Of a DNA stretch of 64,000 bases, positions 27,302 through 35,941 are shown piece by piece (position 1 is the stretch's first letter; the number at the start of each line of letters is the position of its first letter). The DNA is from JACKAQ01 sp965227145 (GTDB lineage: Bacteria > Calditrichota > Calditrichia > RBG-13-44-9 > J075), in assembly GCA_965227145.1 (NCBI GenBank), contig OZ245730.1:1984001-2048000 (forward strand). The letters are read 5' to 3'. The notes under the pieces are model-generated. The model saw only the letters and a list, made by a program, of their open reading frames with translations. It was not told where the DNA came from and did no database searches. The position numbers were made by a program, and so were the translations under genes.

Positions 27302-27330
27302 AATATAATTCGTAATTAGGGTATTCGCAA
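27302..27330 (-). promoter_or_regulatory. Sigma70-type promoter of the tRNA-Leu gene
   Basis: Read on the minus strand: -35 TTGCGA (27330-27325), 17 bp, -10 TATATT (27307-27302). The start of transcription would fall about 18 bases before the tRNA 5' end, a usual short leader followed by a GC-rich discriminator (GCCCCGC). Confidence 0.75.
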
Positions 27331-27549
27331 GATATTTTTGAAGAACTCAATTGAATAAAATAACATTTTTACTCAGAAAATTACGAACCTGAATTTCACC
27401 TTTTTTTCACTCCGTTTTCTCCATAAATTCCTCGCGTCATTGGATATTTTATGTATCGTAAGTTATTGAAAGTGTTGCAATTTGAGAGGCAAAAATTTCT
27501 CTCGAAATCAACAGATGTTCAGTAAATTCTACAAACAAAGGTAAGGTCT

Positions 27550-30500
27550 ATGCAATTTTCAAAGGTGTTGTGCATTTTTGCCACAATTCTGTTTTTTACC
27601 GTACAACTGCCTGCCCAACAGGAAAGCAACGATTTCTCATACGCGCTAAAATTATACAACGAAGGTTTTTACGATATTTCCGCGCAGCAATTCAGCAATT
27701 TTCTGGCGCGATATCCCGGGAGCGAGCGATTACCCGAAGCACGATATTATTTCGGGGATGCGTTGTTCAAGCTCAACGAAATTGAAAATGCGCGAATCGA
27801 ATTTCAGGCATTGGCGGTCAGCTTTCCCGATCACCAGCGCGCACCGCAAGGCTGGTTTCGGGCTGGCGAATGTTATGAATTGCTCAATAAACCGGAAGAA
27901 GCCGCAAAAGCGTTCGAAACGGTGAAAATTCTCTATCCGAACGATGCCAGTGCCCCGCGCGCGTTGTTGCGAGCCGGTGAAGCATTGATGAAAGTTGAAC
28001 AATTCACCCGTGCAGAACAGATTGTCCGGGAATTTCTGAACCGATATGTTGAATCCGCGGAATATCAGCGCGGCAGAGTGCTCTACGGCAAAATTCTGTT
28101 TGCCAAAGGCGAGCCGGAACGCGCAAATGGTGAATTTGAATCGGTGCTCAAAACCTCGCAAGATCCCGTCATTCAGGCAGAGGCAAAATTGGGTCAAGCT
28201 ATTGTATTTAAAGAGCTTGGCTTTAGCAATCGCGCTGAACAGATTCTCACGGAAGTGGTTCAAAAAAATGCCGGCAGTGAAATCGGGTTTCTGGCCGTAA
28301 AAGATTTAGGCGAACTTTATATCGATAGCCGTCGCTGGGAAAATGCCATTACGCTATTGCAACGTGAAACAAATAAATACACCACCGCAGGTAAAAACGA
28401 ACCGCTCAAACTCATTTTGGCTCAGGCAAATTTTTTAAAACAAGACTATTTTCAGGCACGAACAGTTGCGCAGGATTTGGTAAATAGCACCAATCCCCAA
28501 ACTTCGTTGCTGGCAAAATTTTATGTGGCCAGCAGCCAACTGGAAGAAGGGCGAATCGCGCAGGCTGAACCGGCGCTAAAATCCCTCACGGAAATTTCAA
28601 CTGAAACGGATGTTGAAAAAAGTGTCCATCGCGCGTCATTGCGTAATTTGATTCGATTGCATGTTCAGAAAAACGAAATAGCCAACGCCAGAACGGTGCT
28701 CGGTCAATATCAAAATGTGGCGCCAAACGACGCTGGGAATGAATCGTTGCATCGCGAATTAGTGGAACGCGCGTTTACTGCAAATCAGCTTTCTGCAGGC
28801 GTTGACGAAATGCAACGCTATCGCGGTTCATATCCCAATTCAAATTTCCGCGATGAATTGCTGTTTGTTGCCGGAAAATCGTTTTTTGCGAATCAACAAT
28901 TTGATCGCAGCCTGATCTATTTTGAACAAATTGTGGATGAATATCCAGCTTCCGCAAAATGGGATTCCAGTTTGACATACCGCGATTTTATTCGCTCATT
29001 TCACGGTCAAAGCCAAAATAACGGTGTAAAAGAACTTGCCAGAATGATGGGGCAATTGCTCACCGGTGTCGATCGCAAAGTGTTGTTATTCGATTTGGGT
29101 AAAATTTATTTATCGGATTTACGCGATTATCGCGAAGCCGCAAAAATATTCGAAAAATATGTGACAGAAACGCAGGATTCCACCGCTGTTGCTGAAGGTT
29201 GGTATTATTTGAGCGAAAGCTATTTGCGGCAGGCTGAATACGAATCTTTCATGAATGCCGCAGTCGAAGGCGGAAGTGTTTCGCAAGCGAAAGCGAACGA
29301 AACCCTAAAAAAAACAATGGCTTACGTTAAATATTCGCCATATCCCGATAGCCTCACATTCCGTTTTTTGAATATGACTGCGCCGTTGGCAACAACATCG
29401 CCGGAAAATTTTTTGAAATATTGGCAGGTGTTTGAGCAGCGCTACCCGGCATCTGCATTGCTGCCCGCTGTTCGGCTGCAACTGGCAGATGCGCTTCAGC
29501 AAAAAGGGGATAACGCCGCCGCTTTGTCAAAATTGGGCTCCATTTCCGGCAACACGATTATCGCCGGAACAGCGCAATGGCGCAAAGCTAATTTGCTGAT
29601 GGAAATCGGTCAAACTGAAAATGGCGTTCAGGGATTAAAAGATTTTTTGCTGAATTTCCCCAAACATCCGTTTCAGGCCAAGGGTTACGCCAAATTAGCA
29701 GAATATTATCAGTCAACGGGTGAGTACGAAACGGCTGCACAGTTTTGGGATCGATTGGCAACATTGTATGATTATTCAGATGAAGCCGAAAACGCCCGAA
29801 ATCTGGCTGTAGAAAATTATTTGCGCAGCGGTGATGACGAACGCGCACTGGTATATCTGACGCCGCAATTGCAGAAATATCAACTGGTTAGCGATCCTGT
29901 TTTGGCGAGCTATCTGGCCATTGAATCGCCGGAAACCTTTTATTACGCGGGCAGTGCACGCTATCGCCAAAATGATTTCAACGCGGCGCGCGGATATTTG
30001 CTGCAATATCTGAAACTCGCTGATGCGGGCGAAAAGCAGAGCGAAACCCTGCTATTGCTCGGCAAAATGGCCCAGGCGGAACAGGATAACGAGGCCGCAT
30101 TATTGCAGTTGGCGCTCATCAAAAAAGCGGATGATCCATCGATATTTTATCAAGCAAATGAAATTTCTGCCGATATATTGTTTGAAGAAAAAAATTATAC
30201 GGAAGCGCTGCGCAAATACGATATGCTCATCAGTGAAAATGCAAATGCCGAAAAATTGATTGATTACGAAGGCCAGAAGCTGCGCTGTCTGGTTAATTTG
30301 GGCAGTGGCTCGCTGAACAGCCAATTAACGGCCTTTCGCCAGAAATTTGGCAAACTGCCAAAGGCTGATGACTACCTTGCCGCAGTGGAATATGAAAGTG
30401 CAAAAGTGGATTTTACAGCCAAAAGCTTTGACCAGTCTATCAACCATTGCAAAACAATTTTGAGCAAATATAAACAAACAGAATATGCGGACGATGCCCA

Positions 30501-31206
30501 ATTTTTGATCGGTCGCAACTACACAACGCTCAATAAAGGCGATAAAGCACTGGAAGAATTTGAGAAATTTTTAAAAAATTATCCAAAAAGTGATTTAACT
30601 GCCAACGTTTACTTAACGATTGCCGAAATTTATTTTCGCGATGAAGAAACAGAAGCCGGTGTAACCGCAGTCCGTCGGGCAGTGGAGGTCGCCAGCAACC
30701 CGGAAACGCAACAGCAGGCGTTGGCTTCGCTGATAAGCACCTACAAAAGCTTGCAATTATGGGATGGCGCATTGCAAAACGCCCGCGAATATGTTCAAAA
30801 ATTTCCCAATGCGGATGACATCGTTGACCAGAAAATTACCATTGGAATTGCGTTAAATCGTCTCAATCGTTTTTCCGAAGCAGTAGATTATCTGAAGGAT
30901 TTGAAATTTTCAGTGAATAGCGATCAGGAGCCGGAAATCCAGTTTTACATCGGCGAAGCATATTTTAATGGCGGGCAATATGAGCAGGCAATTAACGAGT
31001 TTGTGAAAATTCCGCTGTTGTCCCAAAAAACAAAGTTGCAATGGGAAGCCAGCGCGTTGTATTTTGCCGGACAATCCTATGAAAAATTAGGACGAACCAA
31101 CGAAGCTGTTCGCATGTATCAGGAAATAATTGACCGTCCCGGTATTCAACTTGAGTTGAAACGCCAGGCACGAAAATTGATCGACAACATCAAAAGTGTG
31201 AATTAA
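27550..31206 (+). CDS. Large exported tetratricopeptide-repeat protein
   Basis: 1218 residues with a signal peptide (1-22, ends LPAQQ). Almost the whole mature chain is TPR or TPR-like helical pairs of the YbgF/CpoB and BamD style (examples YYFGDALFKLNEIENARIEF, GWFRAGECYELLNKPEEAAK, FLIGRNYTTLNKGDKALEEF), probably more than twenty. There is no lipobox Cys. The ATG has an AAGGTAAGG ribosome site. It lies 15 bp before a PD40/TPR lipoprotein gene in the same direction. In Bacteroidota large TPR proteins (SprE/PorW) and a TPR-WD40 lipoprotein (PorE) support type IX secretion, and this pair is similar in kind; equally it could belong to a Tol-like envelope complex. Role is inference. Confidence 0.85.
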   Translation: MQFSKVLCIFATILFFTVQLPAQQESNDFSYALKLYNEGFYDISAQQFSNFLARYPGSERLPEARYYFGDALFKLNEIENARIEFQALAVSFPDHQRAPQGWFRAGECYELLNKPEEAAKAFETVKILYPNDASAPRALLRAGEALMKVEQFTRAEQIVREFLNRYVESAEYQRGRVLYGKILFAKGEPERANGEFESVLKTSQDPVIQAEAKLGQAIVFKELGFSNRAEQILTEVVQKNAGSEIGFLAVKDLGELYIDSRRWENAITLLQRETNKYTTAGKNEPLKLILAQANFLKQDYFQARTVAQDLVNSTNPQTSLLAKFYVASSQLEEGRIAQAEPALKSLTEISTETDVEKSVHRASLRNLIRLHVQKNEIANARTVLGQYQNVAPNDAGNESLHRELVERAFTANQLSAGVDEMQRYRGSYPNSNFRDELLFVAGKSFFANQQFDRSLIYFEQIVDEYPASAKWDSSLTYRDFIRSFHGQSQNNGVKELARMMGQLLTGVDRKVLLFDLGKIYLSDLRDYREAAKIFEKYVTETQDSTAVAEGWYYLSESYLRQAEYESFMNAAVEGGSVSQAKANETLKKTMAYVKYSPYPDSLTFRFLNMTAPLATTSPENFLKYWQVFEQRYPASALLPAVRLQLADALQQKGDNAAALSKLGSISGNTIIAGTAQWRKANLLMEIGQTENGVQGLKDFLLNFPKHPFQAKGYAKLAEYYQSTGEYETAAQFWDRLATLYDYSDEAENARNLAVENYLRSGDDERALVYLTPQLQKYQLVSDPVLASYLAIESPETFYYAGSARYRQNDFNAARGYLLQYLKLADAGEKQSETLLLLGKMAQAEQDNEAALLQLALIKKADDPSIFYQANEISADILFEEKNYTEALRKYDMLISENANAEKLIDYEGQKLRCLVNLGSGSLNSQLTAFRQKFGKLPKADDYLAAVEYESAKVDFTAKSFDQSINHCKTILSKYKQTEYADDAQFLIGRNYTTLNKGDKALEEFEKFLKNYPKSDLTANVYLTIAEIYFRDEETEAGVTAVRRAVEVASNPETQQQALASLISTYKSLQLWDGALQNAREYVQKFPNADDIVDQKITIGIALNRLNRFSEAVDYLKDLKFSVNSDQEPEIQFYIGEAYFNGGQYEQAINEFVKIPLLSQKTKLQWEASALYFAGQSYEKLGRTNEAVRMYQEIIDRPGIQLELKRQARKLIDNIKSVN

Positions 31207-31221
31207 TTTAAGGAGCGATTC

Positions 31222-32529
31222 ATGAAAATGCTCACTCGAGTTGGGGTGATTTTTTGCATTTCAATCGTATTATTGAGCTGTGGCGCTAAAAAATTGGCCA
31301 TGGAAGATTACAACCGGATGGCGCCGCAGGAACGAATTGCGTATCTGGAAGAGCGCATTTTGAAAAACCCGGATGATCCGGTGCTCAAAAAGCAGCTGTA
31401 TCAGGAGCATCTGGCTATTGGTAACCGCGATCGCGCATTAGCGGTCATGGAAGATTATTTGCGGCTCGATCCGTATCAGGTTGACACGCAGTTTGAATAT
31501 GGAAAATTGCGATACGAAAATGGCGATTATAACGATGCTTATCGCGCATTTTTGAATGTGATGCAAAGCAGCTCGGCAGATTTGTATCTCAGCAGGGTTT
31601 CGCAATATGTTGGCGGAAGTTATATTCTGCAACAGCTAACAGCGACTTCTGCAGATGAAGCGTATCCCAATTTTTCGCCCGATGGAAAAAAAATTATTTA
31701 TCAGAAACGCATAAATGACAATTGGGATATTTACGAATTTTCATTCGAAACCAAAACAGAAACAGCGTTGCTGACCGATAAAGCCAACGAAGAATTACCG
31801 GTTTTTTCACCGGATGGCAAACGGATTGTTTTTGCCAGCACGGCTGCGGATCGCCGTCCGATTAACGATAAATTCAAAGTGCGCGAAATTAACCGGATGG
31901 AAACCAGTGATAAATATATCGCCAGCCTCACCCGGTCCTTCGCAGATGACTGGCTGCCAAAATACAGCCACAATGGCGAGCAAATTGTATTTGTATCGGA
32001 CCGCGACGATCTGCGCAAAGTATCATATGTCACCAAACAAAGTGATGTTTACATTATGGAAAACGATGGCGATTTTCAATTGCAACTGACCAAAACGCCG
32101 GCGACTGATGGCGGCGCAACGTTCAGTGCGGATGACAAATACATCTTTTTTCATTCTGACCGCAACGGCAATTTCGACATCATGAAAATGCGCAAAGACG
32201 GCAGCCAGCAAATGACGGTGGTGGATTCTAAAGGCAACGATGTCAATCCCGATTGTTCACCCGATGGGCAATATCTGGTTTACGTTTCCGACCGGAGCGG
32301 TAATTATGAAATTTACCGCAGCAAAATAGACGGCTCGGCAGACGAACAGTTGACCTTCAGCCCGGCAGTCGATTCAAATCCGGTGTACTCACCGGACGGA
32401 CGTTCGGTGCTTTTCCATTCCAATCGCAATGGCAATTACGATATTTTTCTCCTCAATTTTACAGAAAGCAGTTCCGGAGAAAAAACCGTTGCAGGAGTAG
32501 TTGAACGGTTGCAGCAGTTGATCAACTAA
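31222..32529 (+). CDS. TPR plus PD40 (TolB-like) beta-propeller lipoprotein
   Basis: 435 residues. Lipobox LLSC with Cys20 after a short signal peptide, so it is probably outer-membrane anchored. Residues about 25-125 hold two to three TPR units; residues about 130-425 form a six-bladed PD40/TolB-type propeller with repeats such as AYPNFSPDGKKIIY, ELPVFSPDGKRIVF, VNPDCSPDGQYLVYVSDR and SNPVYSPDGRSVLFHSNR. AAGGAG precedes the ATG, 15 bp after the large TPR gene. The TPR-then-PD40 layout is that of PorE of the type IX system minus its CRD and OmpA-like domains; TolB itself lacks TPRs and a lipid anchor. A terminator follows. Confidence 0.85.
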   Translation: MKMLTRVGVIFCISIVLLSCGAKKLAMEDYNRMAPQERIAYLEERILKNPDDPVLKKQLYQEHLAIGNRDRALAVMEDYLRLDPYQVDTQFEYGKLRYENGDYNDAYRAFLNVMQSSSADLYLSRVSQYVGGSYILQQLTATSADEAYPNFSPDGKKIIYQKRINDNWDIYEFSFETKTETALLTDKANEELPVFSPDGKRIVFASTAADRRPINDKFKVREINRMETSDKYIASLTRSFADDWLPKYSHNGEQIVFVSDRDDLRKVSYVTKQSDVYIMENDGDFQLQLTKTPATDGGATFSADDKYIFFHSDRNGNFDIMKMRKDGSQQMTVVDSKGNDVNPDCSPDGQYLVYVSDRSGNYEIYRSKIDGSADEQLTFSPAVDSNPVYSPDGRSVLFHSNRNGNYDIFLLNFTESSSGEKTVAGVVERLQQLIN

Positions 32530-32550
32530 AAAAATATGCACAAATTTATA

Positions 32551-32597
32551 AACGCCGAAGTTGCCGGAACCATCCGGTGGCTCCGGCGTTTTTTTTA
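32551..32597 (+). terminator. Rho-independent terminator after the TPR/PD40 operon
   Basis: Imperfect stem beginning AACGCCG and closing CGGCGTT with inner CCGG / CCGG pairing, followed by eight T, 21 bp after the stop. Confidence 0.85.
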
Positions 32598-32734
32598 TGT
32601 TCAGGAATCGATCCATCAGCGAATTACCATTTGCTACTGATTTTATAACTTGGATGGACAAATATTTTTCAGTAAAATTTGAATCGACTGGTCAAAAAAT
32701 TGTCATTGTCTAATATGGGTAGAGAAATTTTTAT

Positions 32735-33616
32735 ATGAAGCAATATTGTGGTTTGAAATTAATATTAGTGTTTGTCGCAGCGATTACGCTTTCCGCATCC
32801 GCACAATCATTTCAGGCGAAAGCTGACCTGAGGGCAGAGCGCTTGCTTCCCGAAGATCAGGATATTCTTCGCGAAATTCCCCGGAATCTGGAGGAATACA
32901 TCAACAATCATCGCTGGGGCGATGAAGATGAGGAACTTATTATTCGCTGCGATTTCAATATCATTATCGAATCAGTGACTGAGCGGAGCGGACAAAAAGT
33001 GTATCGTGGGCAGTTGCTCGTCGGTTCGCAATCCGGCGAGAATTTTCTCGATAAATCGTTCGAATTTCCGTATCAGCGCGGGCAGTTGATGGAACACACG
33101 CGCGGCAGTTACGACGCGCTGTTGACTGTCATCGATTATTATGTGAACATGATTCTCGGCGGGGAAATGGATACCTACATTTTACGGGGCGGCACACGGT
33201 ATTACGATCAGGCCCGGAATTTCGTTTCCGAAGGCCGGGTGAGCTCGTTTGCCGGTGGCTGGTCCAATCGTCAGGAAATGGTGGAGGTGATCCGCAATGG
33301 CGATCACGAGGCGCTGCGCGATGCCAAATTCTATTATTACGAAGGATTGTTTTACATCGAGGAACGCAAAGATGCGCAGAAAGCGCCGGAATACGCCAAA
33401 CGCGTGGTCGAATTGTTGGACAAAGTGTATCGCAGAAGCCCCAACAGCCAGGCGATGAAGCGTTTTATGGATGCTCACTATCAGGAATTTTGCTCGCTGT
33501 TTACCTATGATGCAGACAGAAGTAATCTGCAGGCGATGATGCGAATTGACAACCGCCATCGCGAATCGTATGAAAACTGTGTGCTCACCGCCGGCGGCAG
33601 CAGAATCGAACAATGA
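32735..33616 (+). CDS. DUF4835-family exported protein
   Basis: 293 residues, signal peptide 1-24 (ends SASAQS). The pattern matches DUF4835, a family of exported proteins found mainly in Bacteroidota and relatives: ILREIPRNLEEYINNHRW, an IxCxFxIxIE strand, FEFPYQRGQLMEHTRGSYDA, IDYYVNMILGGEMDTY with GGTRYYDQA, and FAGGWSNRQEMVEVI. Function unknown. It follows the TPR/PD40 genes but has its own upstream region beyond a terminator, so it is a neighbour rather than a sure operon member. The ATG at 32735 has a weak GGTAGAG site. Confidence 0.75.
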   Translation: MKQYCGLKLILVFVAAITLSASAQSFQAKADLRAERLLPEDQDILREIPRNLEEYINNHRWGDEDEELIIRCDFNIIIESVTERSGQKVYRGQLLVGSQSGENFLDKSFEFPYQRGQLMEHTRGSYDALLTVIDYYVNMILGGEMDTYILRGGTRYYDQARNFVSEGRVSSFAGGWSNRQEMVEVIRNGDHEALRDAKFYYYEGLFYIEERKDAQKAPEYAKRVVELLDKVYRRSPNSQAMKRFMDAHYQEFCSLFTYDADRSNLQAMMRIDNRHRESYENCVLTAGGSRIEQ

Positions 33617-33619
33617 TCG

Positions 33620-33654
33620 AAAAAAAACATCCGGTTACACGTTGAACCGGATGT
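33620..33654 (-). terminator. Terminator of ychF overlapping its last codons
   Basis: On the minus strand, ACATCCGGTT / AACCGGATGT (33654-33645 and 33636-33627) followed by seven T. The hairpin includes the ychF codons for the last residues and its stop at 33635. In the other direction it has no T-run, so it serves ychF. Confidence 0.85.
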
Positions 33655-34714
33655 TCATGATATCGCCATCTTTTACAATATATTGCTTACCTTCCAACCG
33701 GTAAACCCCGTTTTCCTTACATTTACTAACGCTTTTGTGGGTTATAAAATCATCGTAGCTGACCACTTCGGCGCGAATAAATCCGCGTTCAAGATCGGAG
33801 TGAATGGCACCGGCGGCCCGCTGGGCGTTGGTGTTCCGGCGAATCGTCCATGCGCGGCACTCGTCCTCGCCAACAGTGAAAAACGAGATAAGCCCCAGTA
33901 ATTCGTAAGTTGTGCGAATAACTTTGTCCAGCGCCGACTCAGTGATGCCCAGTTCTTCCATAAACATTTCGCGATCGTCATCGTCCAGTTGGGAGATTTC
34001 CTGCTCAGCTTTGGCGCAAAATGCGATGACCGTAACCTGTTTGCGCGGCGGCACTTTCGCGGCCAGATCATCGGCTTTAGGAATGTCGCTTTCGTTGATA
34101 TTCAGCGCGAAAACCAACGGTTTCGCGGTCAAAAACTGATAGCCGCGAATCAGTGTGCGCTCATCTTCGGTGAACTCAAATTCGCGGAGCGGAATCTCCT
34201 GTTCGAGGTGATCGCGCAGCCGTTGCATCAGTTCGAGCTCTTTTAATCCCTGCTCATCTTTCGCTTTTTTGGCCTGTTTGTCCAGCCGCTCGATGCGGTT
34301 TTCAACGATGGCTAAATCGGACAGCAGGAACTCACTTTCCACGGTTTGCACATCGCGCAAAATGTCGATTTTACCGGCGGGATGTGGGTGAAATTCATTC
34401 TCGAACGCGCGGATGACCACACACAACGCGTCGGTATTTTTGAGCACCTGCAGAAATTGCGGATCAAATCCTTTGTTGCCGCTGCCATCGCTCTCCATTC
34501 CGCCAACTTCGATGTATTCGATGGTCGCGTTAACTTGCTTTTTGGGATTAAAAATTGCGGTCAGTTCGTTCAGCCGGGTATCCGGCACGCGCACGACGCC
34601 GCGATGCACTTCAATTTTGCCGCCGCCAAATGCAGCCTGCAAATCCTGACCGGTGACGGTCGAAAAAAGGGTCGTTTTTCCGGATACGGGTAATCCTACA
34701 ATGCCAACTTCCAT
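33635..34714 (-). CDS. ychF: Ribosome-binding ATPase YchF/OLA1 family
   Basis: 359-residue Obg-like P-loop protein; family members hydrolyse ATP and associate with ribosomes, and E. coli YchF is redox-linked. Domains in order: P-loop GLPVSGKTT at 6-14, a switch region where the usual DxxG reads EVGGM, a coiled-coil insert (about 125-175), a NINES motif in place of NKxD (explaining non-GTP specificity), and a C-terminal TGS domain (RAWTIRRNTNAQRAAG and the conserved YDDFI, IVKDGDIMNIRFNV end). It is a rather divergent member compared with E. coli. SD AAGGAG lies 11 bases before the ATG. Convergent with the DUF4835 gene. Confidence 0.92.
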   Translation of the reverse strand: MEVGIVGLPVSGKTTLFSTVTGQDLQAAFGGGKIEVHRGVVRVPDTRLNELTAIFNPKKQVNATIEYIEVGGMESDGSGNKGFDPQFLQVLKNTDALCVVIRAFENEFHPHPAGKIDILRDVQTVESEFLLSDLAIVENRIERLDKQAKKAKDEQGLKELELMQRLRDHLEQEIPLREFEFTEDERTLIRGYQFLTAKPLVFALNINESDIPKADDLAAKVPPRKQVTVIAFCAKAEQEISQLDDDDREMFMEELGITESALDKVIRTTYELLGLISFFTVGEDECRAWTIRRNTNAQRAAGAIHSDLERGFIRAEVVSYDDFITHKSVSKCKENGVYRLEGKQYIVKDGDIMNIRFNV

Positions 34715-34879
34715 TGCCGGTGGTTCTCCTTCAGCGTTAGGTTTTATTTACAGCCGGGAAATTTAATGCGAATGCGGCGGCTTTCCAACGTGTTCTGCAT
34801 TCTTTCTGATCGATCGCTTGATTGATTGGCGGGAAAACGGTATTTTTGGCAGTTCCAAAACGACGACGAAAGCGAGAAA

Positions 34880-35491
34880 ATGAGTATTCCCGAAAACTTG
34901 ATCACAGAAACTGCCCTCTGGCAAAGCGGATTGCGACGCATTTGCGGCGTGGACGAAGCCGGGCGGGGACCACTGGCCGGACCGGTTGTGGCTGCCGCAG
35001 TTATATTTGATCCGCAATTTTGGATCGAAGGTGTTACGGATTCCAAAAAGTTGACCGAAATGAAGCGCGAATTGTATTTTCAAACGATTTTAGACGGATC
35101 GCTGGCGTATGGCGTCGGGATCATTTCTGCGGCGGAAATTGACCGGATCAACATCCGGCAGGCGACGCTGAAAGCGATGCAAACGGCTGTCGCTGCGCTG
35201 AAGATTGCGCCGGAATACGTGCTCATCGACGGTAACGACGCGCCGGAACTGCCGTTTCCGCATGAAACGCTGGTGAAAGGCGACAGCCGCAGCTTTACTA
35301 TTGCGGCGGCTTCCATCATCGCGAAAGTGACCCGCGACCGGATGCTGCTGGCGCTGGATCGCGATTTTCCGGCATACGGATTTGCGCAACACAAAGGCTA
35401 CGGCACCGCCAAACACATCGCAGCTATTCGCCAGGTTGGTCCGTGCCCGGAGCATCGCCGGTCGTTTCTCGGCAAGATTTTATCCAGATAA
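34880..35491 (+). CDS. rnhB: Ribonuclease HII
   Basis: Removes ribonucleotides and RNA primers from DNA-RNA hybrids; 203 residues from the ATG at 34880. The frame extends upstream to a TTG at 34826, but family proteins start close to the conserved core, so the ATG is preferred although its ribosome site (AGCGAG) is weak. Motifs: GVDEAGRGPLAGPV with catalytic Asp24-Glu25, the third acid in VLIDGND, and SFTIAAASIIAKVTRDR with the fourth region. The end HRRSFLGKIL is typical. Its upstream region overlaps that of the divergent ychF. Confidence 0.95.
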   Translation: MSIPENLITETALWQSGLRRICGVDEAGRGPLAGPVVAAAVIFDPQFWIEGVTDSKKLTEMKRELYFQTILDGSLAYGVGIISAAEIDRINIRQATLKAMQTAVAALKIAPEYVLIDGNDAPELPFPHETLVKGDSRSFTIAAASIIAKVTRDRMLLALDRDFPAYGFAQHKGYGTAKHIAAIRQVGPCPEHRRSFLGKILSR

Positions 35492-35502
35492 TCACGTTTT
35501 TC

Positions 35503-35568
35503 GGAACGCATGTATGCGTTCCCTACCCACTGTGAGGCCTGCATGTAGGGTTCGCACATGTGCGAACC
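35503..35568. repeat. Two short palindromes after rnhB
   Basis: GGAACGCAT-GT-ATGCGTTCC at 35503-35522 and a perfect 20-bp palindrome GGTTCGCACATGTGCGAACC at 35549-35568, each followed or preceded by a CCCTAC / GTAGGG half, suggesting two copies of one mobile-palindrome type. The first could also end rnhB transcription but has no T-run. Confidence 0.65.
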
Positions 35569-35780
35569 GAACCCAACAATCCTGTTTTTCGCCGCTACAC
35601 TGAATAATTGGCAGATATGCATTGCCAGTTTGTCCGCCCATTTCTAATGTCAATAAATGACGCAACTTGTTGTTATCATTGTAAATAAACCTCCTGACGA
35701 ACGCTGGCACGGAAGTTGAACATATCAGCGTGATAAAAAAACGGATTGCGTTAAGCAATTAATGCACCGGGAAATAGGCT

Positions 35781-35878
35781 GGAGACCCCTGCCTCCGCAG
35801 GGGTGACATGTAAGCGTTTTACAACTATGGTCATTCCTGCTCCGAAGGAGCGCCTTCGGCGCGAAGGCAGGAATCTCC
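35781..35878. repeat. Head-to-head REP-like (BIME-like) pair
   Basis: Element A 35781-35808, plus orientation: GGAGA, stem CCCCTGC / GCAGGGG, then TGACA. Element B 35830-35878, minus orientation: GTCA, stem ATTCCTGC / GCAGGAAT, then CTCC; its loop holds two small hairpins (CTCCGAAGGAG and CGCCTTCGGCG), giving a cloverleaf. The outer signature GGAGA-stem-TGAC is shared with elements near 49.7-50.1 kb and at 53054. Confidence 0.75.
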
Positions 35879-35941
35879 CGGCTTATTCTCTTGCATTGTC
35901 CGAATAGTTTTTCCCAATAACAGAATGAGTAGAGGTAACCG

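Larger units (their letters stand above)
35492..35941. other. 450-bp repeat-bearing intergenic region before clpB
   Basis: No gene is supported. It holds two long palindromes just after rnhB (35503-35568) and a head-to-head pair of REP-like hairpins (35781-35878). No CIRCE or other heat-shock operator was recognised before clpB. Confidence 0.7.

Noticed and set aside
35492..35941. CIRCE or similar heat-shock operator before clpB
   Set aside because: No TTAGCACTC-N9-GAGTGCTAA or close variant; the palindromes present are repeat elements.
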